Shown here: piece by piece, positions 18,910 to 26,064 of the stretch | How positions within the stretch are numbered: position 1 is the stretch's first letter | How the letters are laid out: each line of letters begins with the position of its first letter | Origin: Bradyrhizobium sp. G127 | GTDB lineage: Bacteria; Pseudomonadota; Alphaproteobacteria; Rhizobiales; Xanthobacteraceae | Reading direction: 5' to 3' | Assembly (NCBI RefSeq): GCF_021502575.1 | Contig: NZ_JAKFGN010000001.1 | Span: 2,418,001 to 2,482,000 of the forward strand | DNA: 64,000 nt | Translations under genes and position numbers: made by a program | Notes under the pieces: generated by a model | What the model saw: only the letters and a program-made list of their open reading frames with translations | What the model was told of the DNA's origin: nothing | Databases searched by the model: none

Positions 18910-19134
18910 CTAGTGAAGTCGGCGCGGTTCGTCCGGCCGCTGATCGGTCTCATCCAGATCGGTCGGGTACAGAAGTCCCATCGACATGAGCCGGCCGGGA
19001 TTGGTCTCTCCGAACTCGAACAGGGCTGCGATGTAATTGGTCACCTTGTCACGGGCGACCCCGTCCAAGTCGGAGGTCCGGTTATGGAGCATGTTGTATG
19101 CGTCCATCGCTTTGTTAACAGCGCTATTTACCAT
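18910..19134 (-). CDS. Small conserved hypothetical protein (74 aa)
   Basis: A 74-residue soluble protein starting MVNSAVNKAMDAYNMLHNR. The start at 19134 has AGGGG six bases upstream; the frame is open further upstream, but without a plausible start. Mostly helical by eye, with an acidic Asp/Glu-rich tail. I recall similar sequences in Bradyrhizobium but no function. It is divergent from the 79-residue gene at 19270, across a 135-base gap that must hold both promoters. Confidence 0.6.
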   Translation of the reverse strand: MVNSAVNKAMDAYNMLHNRTSDLDGVARDKVTNYIAALFEFGETNPGRLMSMGLLYPTDLDETDQRPDEPRRLH

Positions 19135-19269
19135 TGTGGCCCCTAGGTTGGTGAACCAAGCGCCCCGTTCGCGAATGGTTCCCAAACGAAGCGTTAAGCA
19201 CGTCATTGAGCAATCGGAACATTCGCTCCGCCAACTCCTTGCCTTTCTGAAGGTCTGGAGGACCACGCC

Positions 19270-19509
19270 ATGGAACACAATTTAAGCAAGCCGTTGGACG
19301 TTTTGGGGGCGACAGTCACCACATGCGAAGATGCGGCGTATCGCGTTCGTCAGCACGTGATTGGCGATTATGAGCATGTAGGCAGTGCCGTGGTTCGGCA
19401 GCTGCGCGATGTCAGATCGCCGGGCGAGATGGTGCTTGCCGAAGGTGCGCTGAAAATCTGGTTGCAGGAGCGTGCGGATCACATCCAGGTCATCGATGCA
19501 GAATTCTAG
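19270..19509 (+). CDS. Small hypothetical protein (79 aa)
   Basis: A 79-residue soluble protein with GGAGG well placed before the ATG. The sequence MEHNLSKPLDVLGATVTTCEDAAYRVRQ onward is amphipathic and probably helical, with a single Cys at residue 19. No family recognised. It is closed by the strong terminator at 19535-19564, which supports it being a real transcript. Confidence 0.6.
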   Translation: MEHNLSKPLDVLGATVTTCEDAAYRVRQHVIGDYEHVGSAVVRQLRDVRSPGEMVLAEGALKIWLQERADHIQVIDAEF

Positions 19510-19534
19510 CGCGTGTAGCCAAATGCTGAAACAG

Positions 19535-19564
19535 AAAAAGGCCGCTCGATTGAGCGGCCTTTTT
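19535..19564. terminator. Bidirectional intrinsic terminator
   Basis: A perfect 13-bp stem, AAAAAGGCCGCTC / GAGCGGCCTTTTT, with a GATT loop. It has A-runs before and T-runs after on both strands and serves the convergent 79-residue gene and the L,D-transpeptidase gene. Confidence 0.9.
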
Positions 19565-19591
19565 CTTTGATAAACCTGTAAAGCCGTCCGT

Positions 19592-21304
19592 TTATCGCAG
19601 CGGGACGATGAAATCCGTGCCGCGGCCGGTTTCGTCGCCGAGTCCCTGATCGGACACCACCAGCGATGCACCCGGCGCCAGCGCCGAGGCGATACGTGTC
19701 ATGGTCTCTGCCGGAATGTTGAGGCGGTCGAGCGCTTCGGCCGGGGATGACGGCGGAACAGGTGCCGCGACCTCTGCCACACCCGCGCGCTTGCGCCGAG
19801 GCTTGTCGTCGTCCGCGCGGGATACACGGACCGGAGCCGGCAGCGACACCACCGACCAGCGCAGCGCGCTGGCGTCGTTCTTGTCGGCACGCACGGTGAA
19901 GACATGGGTGCCGAGTGGGCGATCCGATGCCGCGATTGTCACTGGCGCTTCGAACCACGGCTCGAAGTTCTGCCGCACAAAAATCTTGTTTTCCTTGCGA
20001 CTGACGAGGGCGGCGATGTGTCCGCTGCGCGGCTTCGTCGGGCCGATGAACTCGGCCGAGCCTTCAAGCGGCGGCGTCGCGGAGACCGGCACGGGCGGGC
20101 TAACGGGATCGGTGGCGCCGGCCTGATCCTTGGCGGCCTTGCTCTCGTCCGTGTTGGTTGCCCCGGACTTGCCGTTCTCGGCCTTGGTTTCTTCAGCCTT
20201 ATCCTCGGCTTTAGCCTGCTCGACCTTGGACTCCCCGGTCATGGATTCCTTGCCCGCGGCTTCTTCGGTCTTTGTCTCGGACTTGCTCTCTTCAGGTTTG
20301 ACATCGGATGGCGCCGCGCCGGTTACGGACGCAGCGGTGTCGGTGGCCTTTTTGCTGTCGTCCTGCGTTGCGTTGTCGGGCGCGGCCGGTTTCGTGGCCG
20401 AGGCATCGCTCACCACATCGATCTTCCGTGGGAGCGCGCCGCTGGCGTCGGCGGTGCGGATCGGGACACTCCGTTCGGTGATCGACGTCAACCTCAGCTC
20501 CGGCTTCTCGTGAGCGGCGGCATCGAGAATCGACGACCGGTCGGATTTCGCAGCCGTCTCGGCATGCTGGGTCGTGTCAGGCGCTGCGGCGACCGGTCTG
20601 GTCTCCGGCTTTCGCGCGATCAGCAGAGGGTGCGAAAAGTCGGCGGGAGACACTTCGCCAGGCGTCACGATCACGCGTGCACCCATGCGCGTCCAGCCCC
20701 ACATCCGCATCGCGAAGTTCATCGGCATGCGAATGCAGCCGTGCGACGCCGGATAGCCGGGCAGGACGCCGGCATGCATGGCGACGCCGGACCATGTGAT
20801 GCGCTGCATGTACGGCATCGGCGCGCCGCTGTAGATATTGGAGCGGTGGTACTTGTTCTTCTGGATGATGCTGAACACGCCCATCGGCGTCGAGTGGCCG
20901 CGCATGCCGGTCGAGACCGGCGTTTCGGCGAACAGGCCGTTCTGGTCGTAGAGCTTTAACTGCTGCTTCTCGATCGAGATCGCGATGACGATCGGGCCGA
21001 CGGGCTTGGCGGTTTCCTTCGGCGCGTCGGGCAGTTTCTGCCGGCTCTTGATGATGCGCGGCCGGCGCGGTTCGATCGGCCTCGGCGGTTCGGAATAGTC
21101 GGCCGCTGGCCCTGTCGGCCAGAACATCTGGGCCTGCGCCGGCGCGGCGAAGCCGGCGGCCAGGATCGCGGCGAACCATGCACCGGACCGGGCCCGGGTC
21201 GAACGGGACTGAGACTTGTTGCCAAATGGGGGGAGAATTCCGGCCGGTTTATACTGCTCGTCCGAAGAAGCTTTCCAATTCCAATGCACGCCAGATTTCC
21301 TCAA
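19592..21304 (-). CDS. L,D-transpeptidase (YkuD) with long charged C-terminal region
   Basis: Crosslinks peptidoglycan or anchors protein to it in the periplasm. Of 570 residues, about 1-59 hold a late signal sequence (WFAAILAAGFAAPAQAQ); the YkuD domain covers about 104-220 with the catalytic SHGCIRMP (Cys190). After it comes an unusual 200-residue low-complexity stretch rich in Lys, Glu, Ser, Thr and Ala (ESKSETKTEEAAGKES type), then a C-terminal part from about 430 that resembles a degenerate second domain. The start codon is uncertain, since about 40 residues precede the hydrophobic core. Confidence 0.88.
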   Translation of the reverse strand: MRKSGVHWNWKASSDEQYKPAGILPPFGNKSQSRSTRARSGAWFAAILAAGFAAPAQAQMFWPTGPAADYSEPPRPIEPRRPRIIKSRQKLPDAPKETAKPVGPIVIAISIEKQQLKLYDQNGLFAETPVSTGMRGHSTPMGVFSIIQKNKYHRSNIYSGAPMPYMQRITWSGVAMHAGVLPGYPASHGCIRMPMNFAMRMWGWTRMGARVIVTPGEVSPADFSHPLLIARKPETRPVAAAPDTTQHAETAAKSDRSSILDAAAHEKPELRLTSITERSVPIRTADASGALPRKIDVVSDASATKPAAPDNATQDDSKKATDTAASVTGAAPSDVKPEESKSETKTEEAAGKESMTGESKVEQAKAEDKAEETKAENGKSGATNTDESKAAKDQAGATDPVSPPVPVSATPPLEGSAEFIGPTKPRSGHIAALVSRKENKIFVRQNFEPWFEAPVTIAASDRPLGTHVFTVRADKNDASALRWSVVSLPAPVRVSRADDDKPRRKRAGVAEVAAPVPPSSPAEALDRLNIPAETMTRIASALAPGASLVVSDQGLGDETGRGTDFIVPLR

Positions 21305-21548
21305 TTGATTCCAGTATTAGTGTCACGGACACGCTTAATGTTCATCGGCCGGCTCCGTCTCAATACCGCAGGCTTGGCGGATTCTGTTGCTGAAAAGCTA
21401 GCCGAATTGCCTTCAGAAGCGCTTAACGGCCGGTTTTCCGCAGTCAAATTTACGTGCCTTTGAACATCGCCCGCGCCACCCCACATGAGGGGTTCCGGCG
21501 CGGGGCGCGCGTCCCTCCCGGTCGCTGAAGTCTTTTTGGAGTTTGCCG

Positions 21549-22082
21549 ATGCCCTCATCCTCGCCCCGTCTGACAGCCGCTGCGCTGCTGGCCCTTGTTC
21601 TCGCATGGGTGGCTGCAACGCCTGCGGCCGCTGCCGACGAGCCCGACCTGATCTTCCGGCGCTCCACCGTCTTCAAGTTGCTCAGTCCGGATGACAAGCT
21701 CGCGACATATGGCCTCGACGATCCGGAGGTGGAGGGCGTCGCCTGCCATTTCACAGTGCCGGAAAAGGGCGGCTACAAGGGGTGGCTCGGGCTTGCCGAG
21801 GAGGTCTCCGACATCTCGCTGGCCTGCCGCCAGATCGCGCCGATCCGGTTCAAGAACAAGATGGGGCAGGGCGAGGACATGTTCCGGCAGCGGCGCTCGC
21901 TGTTCTTCAAGAAGATGCAGATTGTGCGCGGCTGCGACGCCAAGCGAAATGTGCTGGTCTACATGGTCTATTCAGACCGGCTGATCGAGGGATCGCCGAA
22001 GAACTCGACGTCCTCGGTGCCGATCATGCCATGGGGTGCGAACGACACCATCCAGAAGTGCAGTGATTTCATTTCAGGGTAA
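21549..22082 (+). CDS. creA: CreA family periplasmic protein
   Basis: A 177-residue protein with a signal peptide (about residues 1-26, ending AAAADEP). The rest matches what I know of CreA: STVFKLLSPDDKLATYGLDDPEVEGVACHF, then GGYKGWLGLAEEVSDISLACRQIAPI. Four cysteines are in the mature part. CreA function is unknown. ATG 21549 with GGAG eight bases upstream is chosen over TTG 21543. It is divergent from the L,D-transpeptidase gene and is followed by an interspersed palindrome. Confidence 0.88.
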   Translation: MPSSSPRLTAAALLALVLAWVAATPAAAADEPDLIFRRSTVFKLLSPDDKLATYGLDDPEVEGVACHFTVPEKGGYKGWLGLAEEVSDISLACRQIAPIRFKNKMGQGEDMFRQRRSLFFKKMQIVRGCDAKRNVLVYMVYSDRLIEGSPKNSTSSVPIMPWGANDTIQKCSDFISG

Positions 22083-22097
22083 GGAAGCCGTAGAGGC

Positions 22098-22179
22098 GTC
22101 ATTGCGAGCGAAGCGAAGCAATCCAAAAGCACAGCAAAAGAGTGGATTGCTTCGTCGCGAGCGCGCCGCGCAATGACGA
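22098..22179. repeat. Interspersed palindromic repeat, copy 1 (CGTCATTGCGAG type)
   Basis: The left arm starts CGTCATTGCGAGCGAAGCG and ends GAAGCAATCCA (22098-22126). The right arm starts TGGATTGCTTCG and ends CGCAATGACG (22144-22179). The arms are imperfect reverse complements. The same element recurs at 52310-52399. Confidence 0.85.
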
Positions 22180-22196
22180 GCGGATTGGGGCGGTCT

Positions 22197-22487
22197 CTAC
22201 GCCGTCCTGTTCTTGATCGCGCCGACGATGGCGGTCAGCACCGCGCCAGCAACGCCGCCGCCCGCGGCCTGAGCGACGATCGTGCCGATGTCTGGTGTTG
22301 CGGCGGAATTGGCGAGCACGGGAATCAGCATCCCGAGAATCTGTCCACCCACGCCGCCGCCGATGGCGCCGGCAATCGTATTGCCGATCGTTCCGAGATC
22401 GATGTTCCTGGCCGCACCGCCGACGACGTTTCCACCGATGGCGCCGCCGATAATCTGAATGATCAGATTGACAAGTAAGCCCGACAT
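22197..22487 (-). CDS. Small glycine/alanine-rich membrane protein
   Basis: A 96-residue protein starting MSGLLVNLIIQIIGGAIGGN, with GGGAGG before the ATG at 22487. It is almost entirely hydrophobic with GG and GGG repeats, and looks like two or three closely packed membrane helices. I do not recognise a named family. It lies between the repeat at 22098-22179 and the small secreted protein at 22697, all on the minus strand. Confidence 0.6.
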   Translation of the reverse strand: MSGLLVNLIIQIIGGAIGGNVVGGAARNIDLGTIGNTIAGAIGGGVGGQILGMLIPVLANSAATPDIGTIVAQAAGGGVAGAVLTAIVGAIKNRTA

Positions 22488-22696
22488 GGTTTCGCCTCCC
22501 GGTCCGGTGTTGCGTTCAGACACGACGGCGCCGGACTCAGTCGCCGCGCCGCCTCAGTTTAGGCGCGTGAATCCCCGCGTCACGCTGCAAGCGCGAACAG
22601 CGCCGGCGAAAAGCCGGGAGAGGGGCCGTTACATTGTCCTGCGGGATGCGGAATCGGCGCTGAGCAGGCAGCGCAGCCTGCGGTCCGGGATCTGCA

Positions 22697-22981
22697 CTAT
22701 CGCTTGCCCTTGCGATCGACGCACTTGCGGGTGCGCTCGACGCCCGAGGCCGTCAGGCGCATTCCCGCGATCTCCTTGATCTGCCCTGCGGGGCAGGAAC
22801 CGTCATCGACGTAGACCCGCTGGCCGAGCCGCAGCTCGGCGATGTCACTCTCACGCCCCACAATGTCGGCGCGGGCGGCGGCGGTGAGCGCCAGCACGGT
22901 GAGCGATGCTGTCCCGATGCGGCCAGACATTCGCCGGATGACTAGCGCGACGGTTTTGGCGATCATTGGTCCGCCGCTCAT
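22697..22981 (-). CDS. Small secreted Cys-pair protein (DUF6719-like)
   Basis: A 94-residue protein with a signal peptide (SLTVLALTAAARA) and a mature part with the pattern RVYVDDGSCPAGQIKEIAG...RKCVDRKG: two cysteines likely to pair. It resembles DUF6719 as I recall it, and the protein at 33978-34229. Its ATG at 22981 overlaps the stop of the upstream 49-residue gene (ATGA), indicating coupled translation; ATG 22966 is an alternative. Confidence 0.62.
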   Translation of the reverse strand: MSGGPMIAKTVALVIRRMSGRIGTASLTVLALTAAARADIVGRESDIAELRLGQRVYVDDGSCPAGQIKEIAGMRLTASGVERTRKCVDRKGKR

Positions 22982-23127
22982 TTGCTTTGAATCTTCACCC
23001 CGCCGGGGCCGACATTGATTTGCAGGCCCTCCGGTTTTTTGTTGTCCTGATAAACCTTGTAGCTGAGTACCGCGACCGCGATCACGAGTGCGCCGACGAT
23101 GGCGTAGAGGATGTTGCGGTTGTTCAT
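22978..23127 (-). CDS. Single-pass membrane microprotein (49 aa)
   Basis: A 49-residue protein with one membrane helix (residues 6-24, ILYAIVGALVIAVAVLSYKVY) and a short hydrophilic tail with the motif INVGPGGVKIQ. GGAG lies seven bases before ATG 23127. It ends in a four-base overlap with the next secreted protein gene. It lies 17 bases downstream of the SMR transporter gene, so these three probably form an operon. Confidence 0.6.
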   Translation of the reverse strand: MNNRNILYAIVGALVIAVAVLSYKVYQDNKKPEGLQINVGPGGVKIQSK

Positions 23128-23144
23128 GCGTGATCTCCGGTGCG

Positions 23145-23474
23145 TCAGTGCGAAACGGTTGATGAAAACAGATTGATGACGCCGACGCCCGCGATGATCA
23201 GCGCGAGACCGGCAACGGCGGGCATATCGAGTTTCTGGTCGAACCAGACCAGGCCGACCAGCGTGATGAGAACGATGCCGAGGCCAGACCAGATCGCATA
23301 GGCGATGCCGACCGGCATGGTCCGCAGCACCAGCGACAGGAAATAGAACGAGGCGGCGTAGCCCAGCGCCGTGAGGATCAGCGGTTTCGGTTTGGTGAAT
23401 TGCTCGGACGCCTGCAGCGCGGCCGTGCCGATGACCTCGAGGATGATCGCCGAGATGAGATAGACATAGGTCAT
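23145..23474 (-). CDS. SMR family small multidrug transporter (EmrE-like)
   Basis: Proton-coupled export of cationic compounds from the inner membrane, as an antiparallel dimer. At 109 residues with four helices it is a standard SMR protein. The essential membrane-embedded Glu is Glu13 in ISAIILEVIGTAALQ, and the second and third helices carry AASFYFLSLVLRTMPVGIAYAIWSGLG. The Bacillus-type SugE/Gdx alternative is less likely given GIAYAIWSGLG. It is the first gene of a likely three-gene minus-strand unit. Confidence 0.9.
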   Translation of the reverse strand: MTYVYLISAIILEVIGTAALQASEQFTKPKPLILTALGYAASFYFLSLVLRTMPVGIAYAIWSGLGIVLITLVGLVWFDQKLDMPAVAGLALIIAGVGVINLFSSTVSH

Positions 23475-23542
23475 CCCTCATCGTAGTCGGGCGGTCCTGA
23501 TTCTCATAGACGCGGATGCCCCCCGCGGCCGTGCGAGAGAAA

Positions 23543-23734
23543 CTAGTGTTTCGCCACTGTTTCCCGGACTTCGGTACAACAGGCGGGGCATTCATAAACG
23601 AAGTCGACCCGCGCCAGATCCCAGTGGGGCTGAACCTCGATGATCTGCATGGGAAGGATCAGGCAGCTTGGACACACGGTCATTGCTGCGTGAAAGATCT
23701 GACGCTTTTCGTGATGCTGAGCATAGGCTGGCAT
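23543..23734 (-). CDS. Small zinc-ribbon-like protein (63 aa)
   Basis: A 63-residue protein with two CxxC pairs: CPSC near residue 21 and CPAC near residue 50, enough to bind one zinc. AAGGAG precedes the ATG at 23734. The layout VCPSCLILPMQIIEV...FVYECPACCTEV is similar to the protein at 41711-42028, so the two are probable paralogues. Function unknown. It lies in a 400-base interval before the HxlR regulator. Confidence 0.6.
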   Translation of the reverse strand: MPAYAQHHEKRQIFHAAMTVCPSCLILPMQIIEVQPHWDLARVDFVYECPACCTEVRETVAKH

Positions 23735-23902
23735 GATTGCTCTCCTTTATTTTGGGAGCTCATTCTCGTCGCCGGCGAGACTCATCGATTTTCGCCGATG
23801 ATGATCCATCCTATCGCGCAGGCCTAAAACACCTCATCAACTCTTGCGAACGCAGGCAGAACATCCGCACAATGCCTGCGCCTGTGACTTTATCTACACA
23901 GT

Positions 23903-24364
23903 TTATGCCTTGGTTCGGTCATATTGCAGCTGGGCTTTGGCGACATCGCCCATGTGCCGCTCGGCCCAGATGCGCAGCGCATCGACTGTCTCGCTCAGCG
24001 TGCGCCCCAGCGGTGTGATCGAATACTCGACGGTCACCGGAACCGTTGGTGTGACCTTGCGCGTGACAAGGCCGTCACGCTCGAGGCCCTTCAGAGTCTG
24101 TGAGGCCATCTTCTGCGTGAGGCCGCCGATCTCCCTGCGCAGTTGGTTGAAGCGCCAAGATCGCTGCGACAACAGGATCAGGAGCAGAACGGTCCATTTG
24201 TCGGCGATGCGATCGAGCACGAGGCGGGTCGGGCAGTCCGCAGCGTAGGGGTTCGCCGGCCAGTTGCCGCGCGACGCTTTCGCCCTGCGAGCGGCTTTGG
24301 GTTTCTCCGGAGGAACCATGTCTCGGGAAAGTGCCTTCTTCACAACGGCGGTGCCAGTAGGCAT
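23903..24364 (-). CDS. HxlR family transcriptional regulator
   Basis: A 153-residue DNA-binding protein. The winged-helix domain occupies about residues 40-140: CPTRLVLDRIADKWTVLLL, then FNQLRREIGGLTQKMASQTLKGLERDGLV and the wing with VEYSITPLGRTL. HxlR regulators often sense electrophiles through a conserved Cys like the one here. The N terminus is basic. ATG 24364 is chosen; ATG 24319 is possible. It is divergent from the NAD(P)-binding protein gene with a palindrome between them. Confidence 0.88.
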   Translation of the reverse strand: MPTGTAVVKKALSRDMVPPEKPKAARRAKASRGNWPANPYAADCPTRLVLDRIADKWTVLLLILLSQRSWRFNQLRREIGGLTQKMASQTLKGLERDGLVTRKVTPTVPVTVEYSITPLGRTLSETVDALRIWAERHMGDVAKAQLQYDRTKA

Positions 24365-24383
24365 CTGATGTCCATTCGTTAGT

Positions 24384-24402
24384 TGGTATCCAATAGATAC
24401 CA
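24384..24402. promoter_or_regulatory. Palindromic operator between HxlR gene and its target
   Basis: TGGTATC-CAATA-GATACCA, a perfect 7-bp inverted repeat with a 5-base spacer, centred in the 60-base gap between divergent start codons. Spacing and place fit an HxlR dimer site that would control both genes. Confidence 0.65.
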
Positions 24403-24424
24403 CGGAACCCAAGGGACGCAAATC

Positions 24425-25033
24425 ATGAAGATCGCACTGATCGGAGCCACCGGCCACGCCGGTTCGGAAATCCTGAAAGAACTCGTTCGCCGCGGCCATG
24501 CTGTCACCGCCATTGTCCGCAATCCGGAAAAGATCCAGGCCCAGGTGAACGTGGCGCCGCGAAAGGGCGATGTGTTTGACCAGGACGGTCTCACCGCATT
24601 GCTGAAGGGGCACGACGCCGTCGTCAGCTCCGTGCATTTCTTGCAAAGCGATCCGCGCAAGCTGATCGATGCGGTGAAGGCGGCGGGCGTGAAGCGTTAT
24701 CTGGTGGTCGGCGGCGCGGGCAGCCTTGAGGTCGCGCCCGGCGTCACGCTGGTCTCGACGCCGGAATTCCCGGCTGCTTACAAGGACGAAGCCACCAAGG
24801 GCGGCGAATTTCTCGCGCTGCTGCGTCAAGAGTCGGATCTCGACTGGACCTTCCTCTCGCCGTCCGCGCTGTTCTTCGATGGGCCCCGCACCGGCACGTT
24901 CCGTCTCGGCAAGGACCAGCTTCTGAGCAACGAGAAGGGCAGCAGCATTTCGTTCGCCGACTACGCCATCGCGCTGACCGATGAAATCGAGAAGCCCGCG
25001 CATTCACGGCAGCGGTTCACGGTGGGGTACTGA
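24425..25033 (+). CDS. NAD(P)-binding oxidoreductase, NmrA/SDR-like
   Basis: A 202-residue Rossmann-fold protein opening MKIALIGATGHAGSEILKEL (GxTGxxG type), with AVTAIVRNPEKI for cofactor preference and VKRYLVVGGAGSLEVAPG at mid-length. This is the atypical SDR group, often encoded beside HxlR regulators and thought to deal with quinone or electrophile stress. AAGGGA precedes ATG 24425. It is divergent from and probably controlled by the HxlR protein. Confidence 0.85.
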   Translation: MKIALIGATGHAGSEILKELVRRGHAVTAIVRNPEKIQAQVNVAPRKGDVFDQDGLTALLKGHDAVVSSVHFLQSDPRKLIDAVKAAGVKRYLVVGGAGSLEVAPGVTLVSTPEFPAAYKDEATKGGEFLALLRQESDLDWTFLSPSALFFDGPRTGTFRLGKDQLLSNEKGSSISFADYAIALTDEIEKPAHSRQRFTVGY

Positions 25034-25129
25034 AGGTCATCCTTCGGTCGCCTCATTGGGTGTGATGACCCGCAACATGACGATTCAGGAACGTGTCTTC
25101 CGCACTGGAGGCGACAGTACCTCCGGTGC

Positions 25130-25768
25130 CTACGACCGCGCAGCTTTCCCTTCCGGAGAGGTGGCAGACCCTCCGATGAGTTGGGTAGCGATCCAGACAA
25201 CCAAACCCGCGAGCGGTATGGGTGCGAGCGGCGCAAAGACAAGAACACCGATGCCCGAGTCGGGATCAAGAAAAGCAGGGTGTGGACCGAACCAGAGCGG
25301 CATGCTGAGCACGGCCTGAACAATGCCGATGCCTTGACCCGCATCGAAGACGTTGGAAACCATGTCGGGTGTCAGGAAGAACAGCGGCACGTTGAGAACA
25401 GACATCACGGTTGCGGAAAGCCACATCGCAAGCCGCGCCGATCGAAAGTTCGGTGACAGCCGGCAAGTCGCATACAACGCAACAAATCCCCAGTTCATGA
25501 CCGCAAAATCAACGGGGAGCTGAACAATGAATGATGAAAATCGATATCCGGATGGTCCGGCCTGCAACAGGCCGGATTTGTAGCCAAGGTAGATAAGTGT
25601 GGCGATTGCGCTTGGACCGATAGAAACCGTCAAGAATGCAATCAGCGGAACTTGAGTCCAGGCGAGCGACCGACCGTTTGCAGAGACTGCATGTCGTCCC
25701 CTGTAGCATACGAGCAATATCGCCAGCAGCATCATTGCGAGGGCTGAGTATTTAAGTGGATCGGACAT
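25130..25768 (-). CDS. Polytopic membrane protein of unknown function
   Basis: A 212-residue protein from ATG 25768 with about six predicted membrane helices (PLKYSALAMMLLAILLVCY, VPLIAFLTVSIGPSAIATLIYLGY and others) and a loop containing LTPDMVSNVFDAGQG. No family recognised. Base composition is more AT-rich than that of its neighbours, which could mean recent acquisition. GTG 25822 and ATG 25777 are alternative starts; none has a clear ribosome site. Confidence 0.5.
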   Translation of the reverse strand: MSDPLKYSALAMMLLAILLVCYRGRHAVSANGRSLAWTQVPLIAFLTVSIGPSAIATLIYLGYKSGLLQAGPSGYRFSSFIVQLPVDFAVMNWGFVALYATCRLSPNFRSARLAMWLSATVMSVLNVPLFFLTPDMVSNVFDAGQGIGIVQAVLSMPLWFGPHPAFLDPDSGIGVLVFAPLAPIPLAGLVVWIATQLIGGSATSPEGKAARS

Positions 25769-25839
25769 TAGAAGCATTGTGTCACGCTTGGCTTGAACTG
25801 GATCGATCCGTTCGGACCACACCTGTATGCAGCTGCCAC

Positions 25840-25956
25840 TGAAATCATTAGTGGTTGCTTCGCCGAATGAGGTTCAACCGGCGGGCAGTCTCAGGGCGCA
25901 GTATGAAGCGCCTTCAGCGGCCCATGGAAAGCCCGGTCTTGCGCCGGGCTTTTTTT
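25840..25956 (+). ncRNA. Candidate small RNA ending in an orphan terminator
   Basis: No plus-strand gene ends here, yet a textbook terminator lies at 25930-25956 (AGCCCGG / CCGGGCT, loop TCTTGCG, then seven Ts). Upstream, from about 25840, two more potential stems are visible: GGTTG...CAACC and GGCGC...GCGCC. The 5' end is a guess. It could be a short leader peptide instead, since an ATG at 25910 opens a frame through the terminator. Confidence 0.4.
25930..25956 (+). terminator. Intrinsic terminator without an annotated upstream gene
   Basis: Seven-bp stem AGCCCGG / CCGGGCT (25930-25936, 25944-25950) with a 7-base loop, followed by TTTTTT. It lies about 110 bases before the M20 deacylase start and would separate it from any upstream transcript. 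Confidence 0.8.
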
Positions 25957-26064
25957 GAACGTTACCTCTCACGTCATCGCGTCCCTTCCAGTCGTCCCCT
26001 AAAGTTGGCTACACTCGTACCCGAAATCCGCGCGGCAGACGCGGGCACGAAGGGACGAAATGTG

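Noticed and set aside
17006-18913. A 635-codon plus-strand open frame opposite the membrane protein at 17192-18844
   Set aside because: It is full of Arg, Gln, Asp and His with no domain, while the minus-strand frame gives ordered membrane helices.
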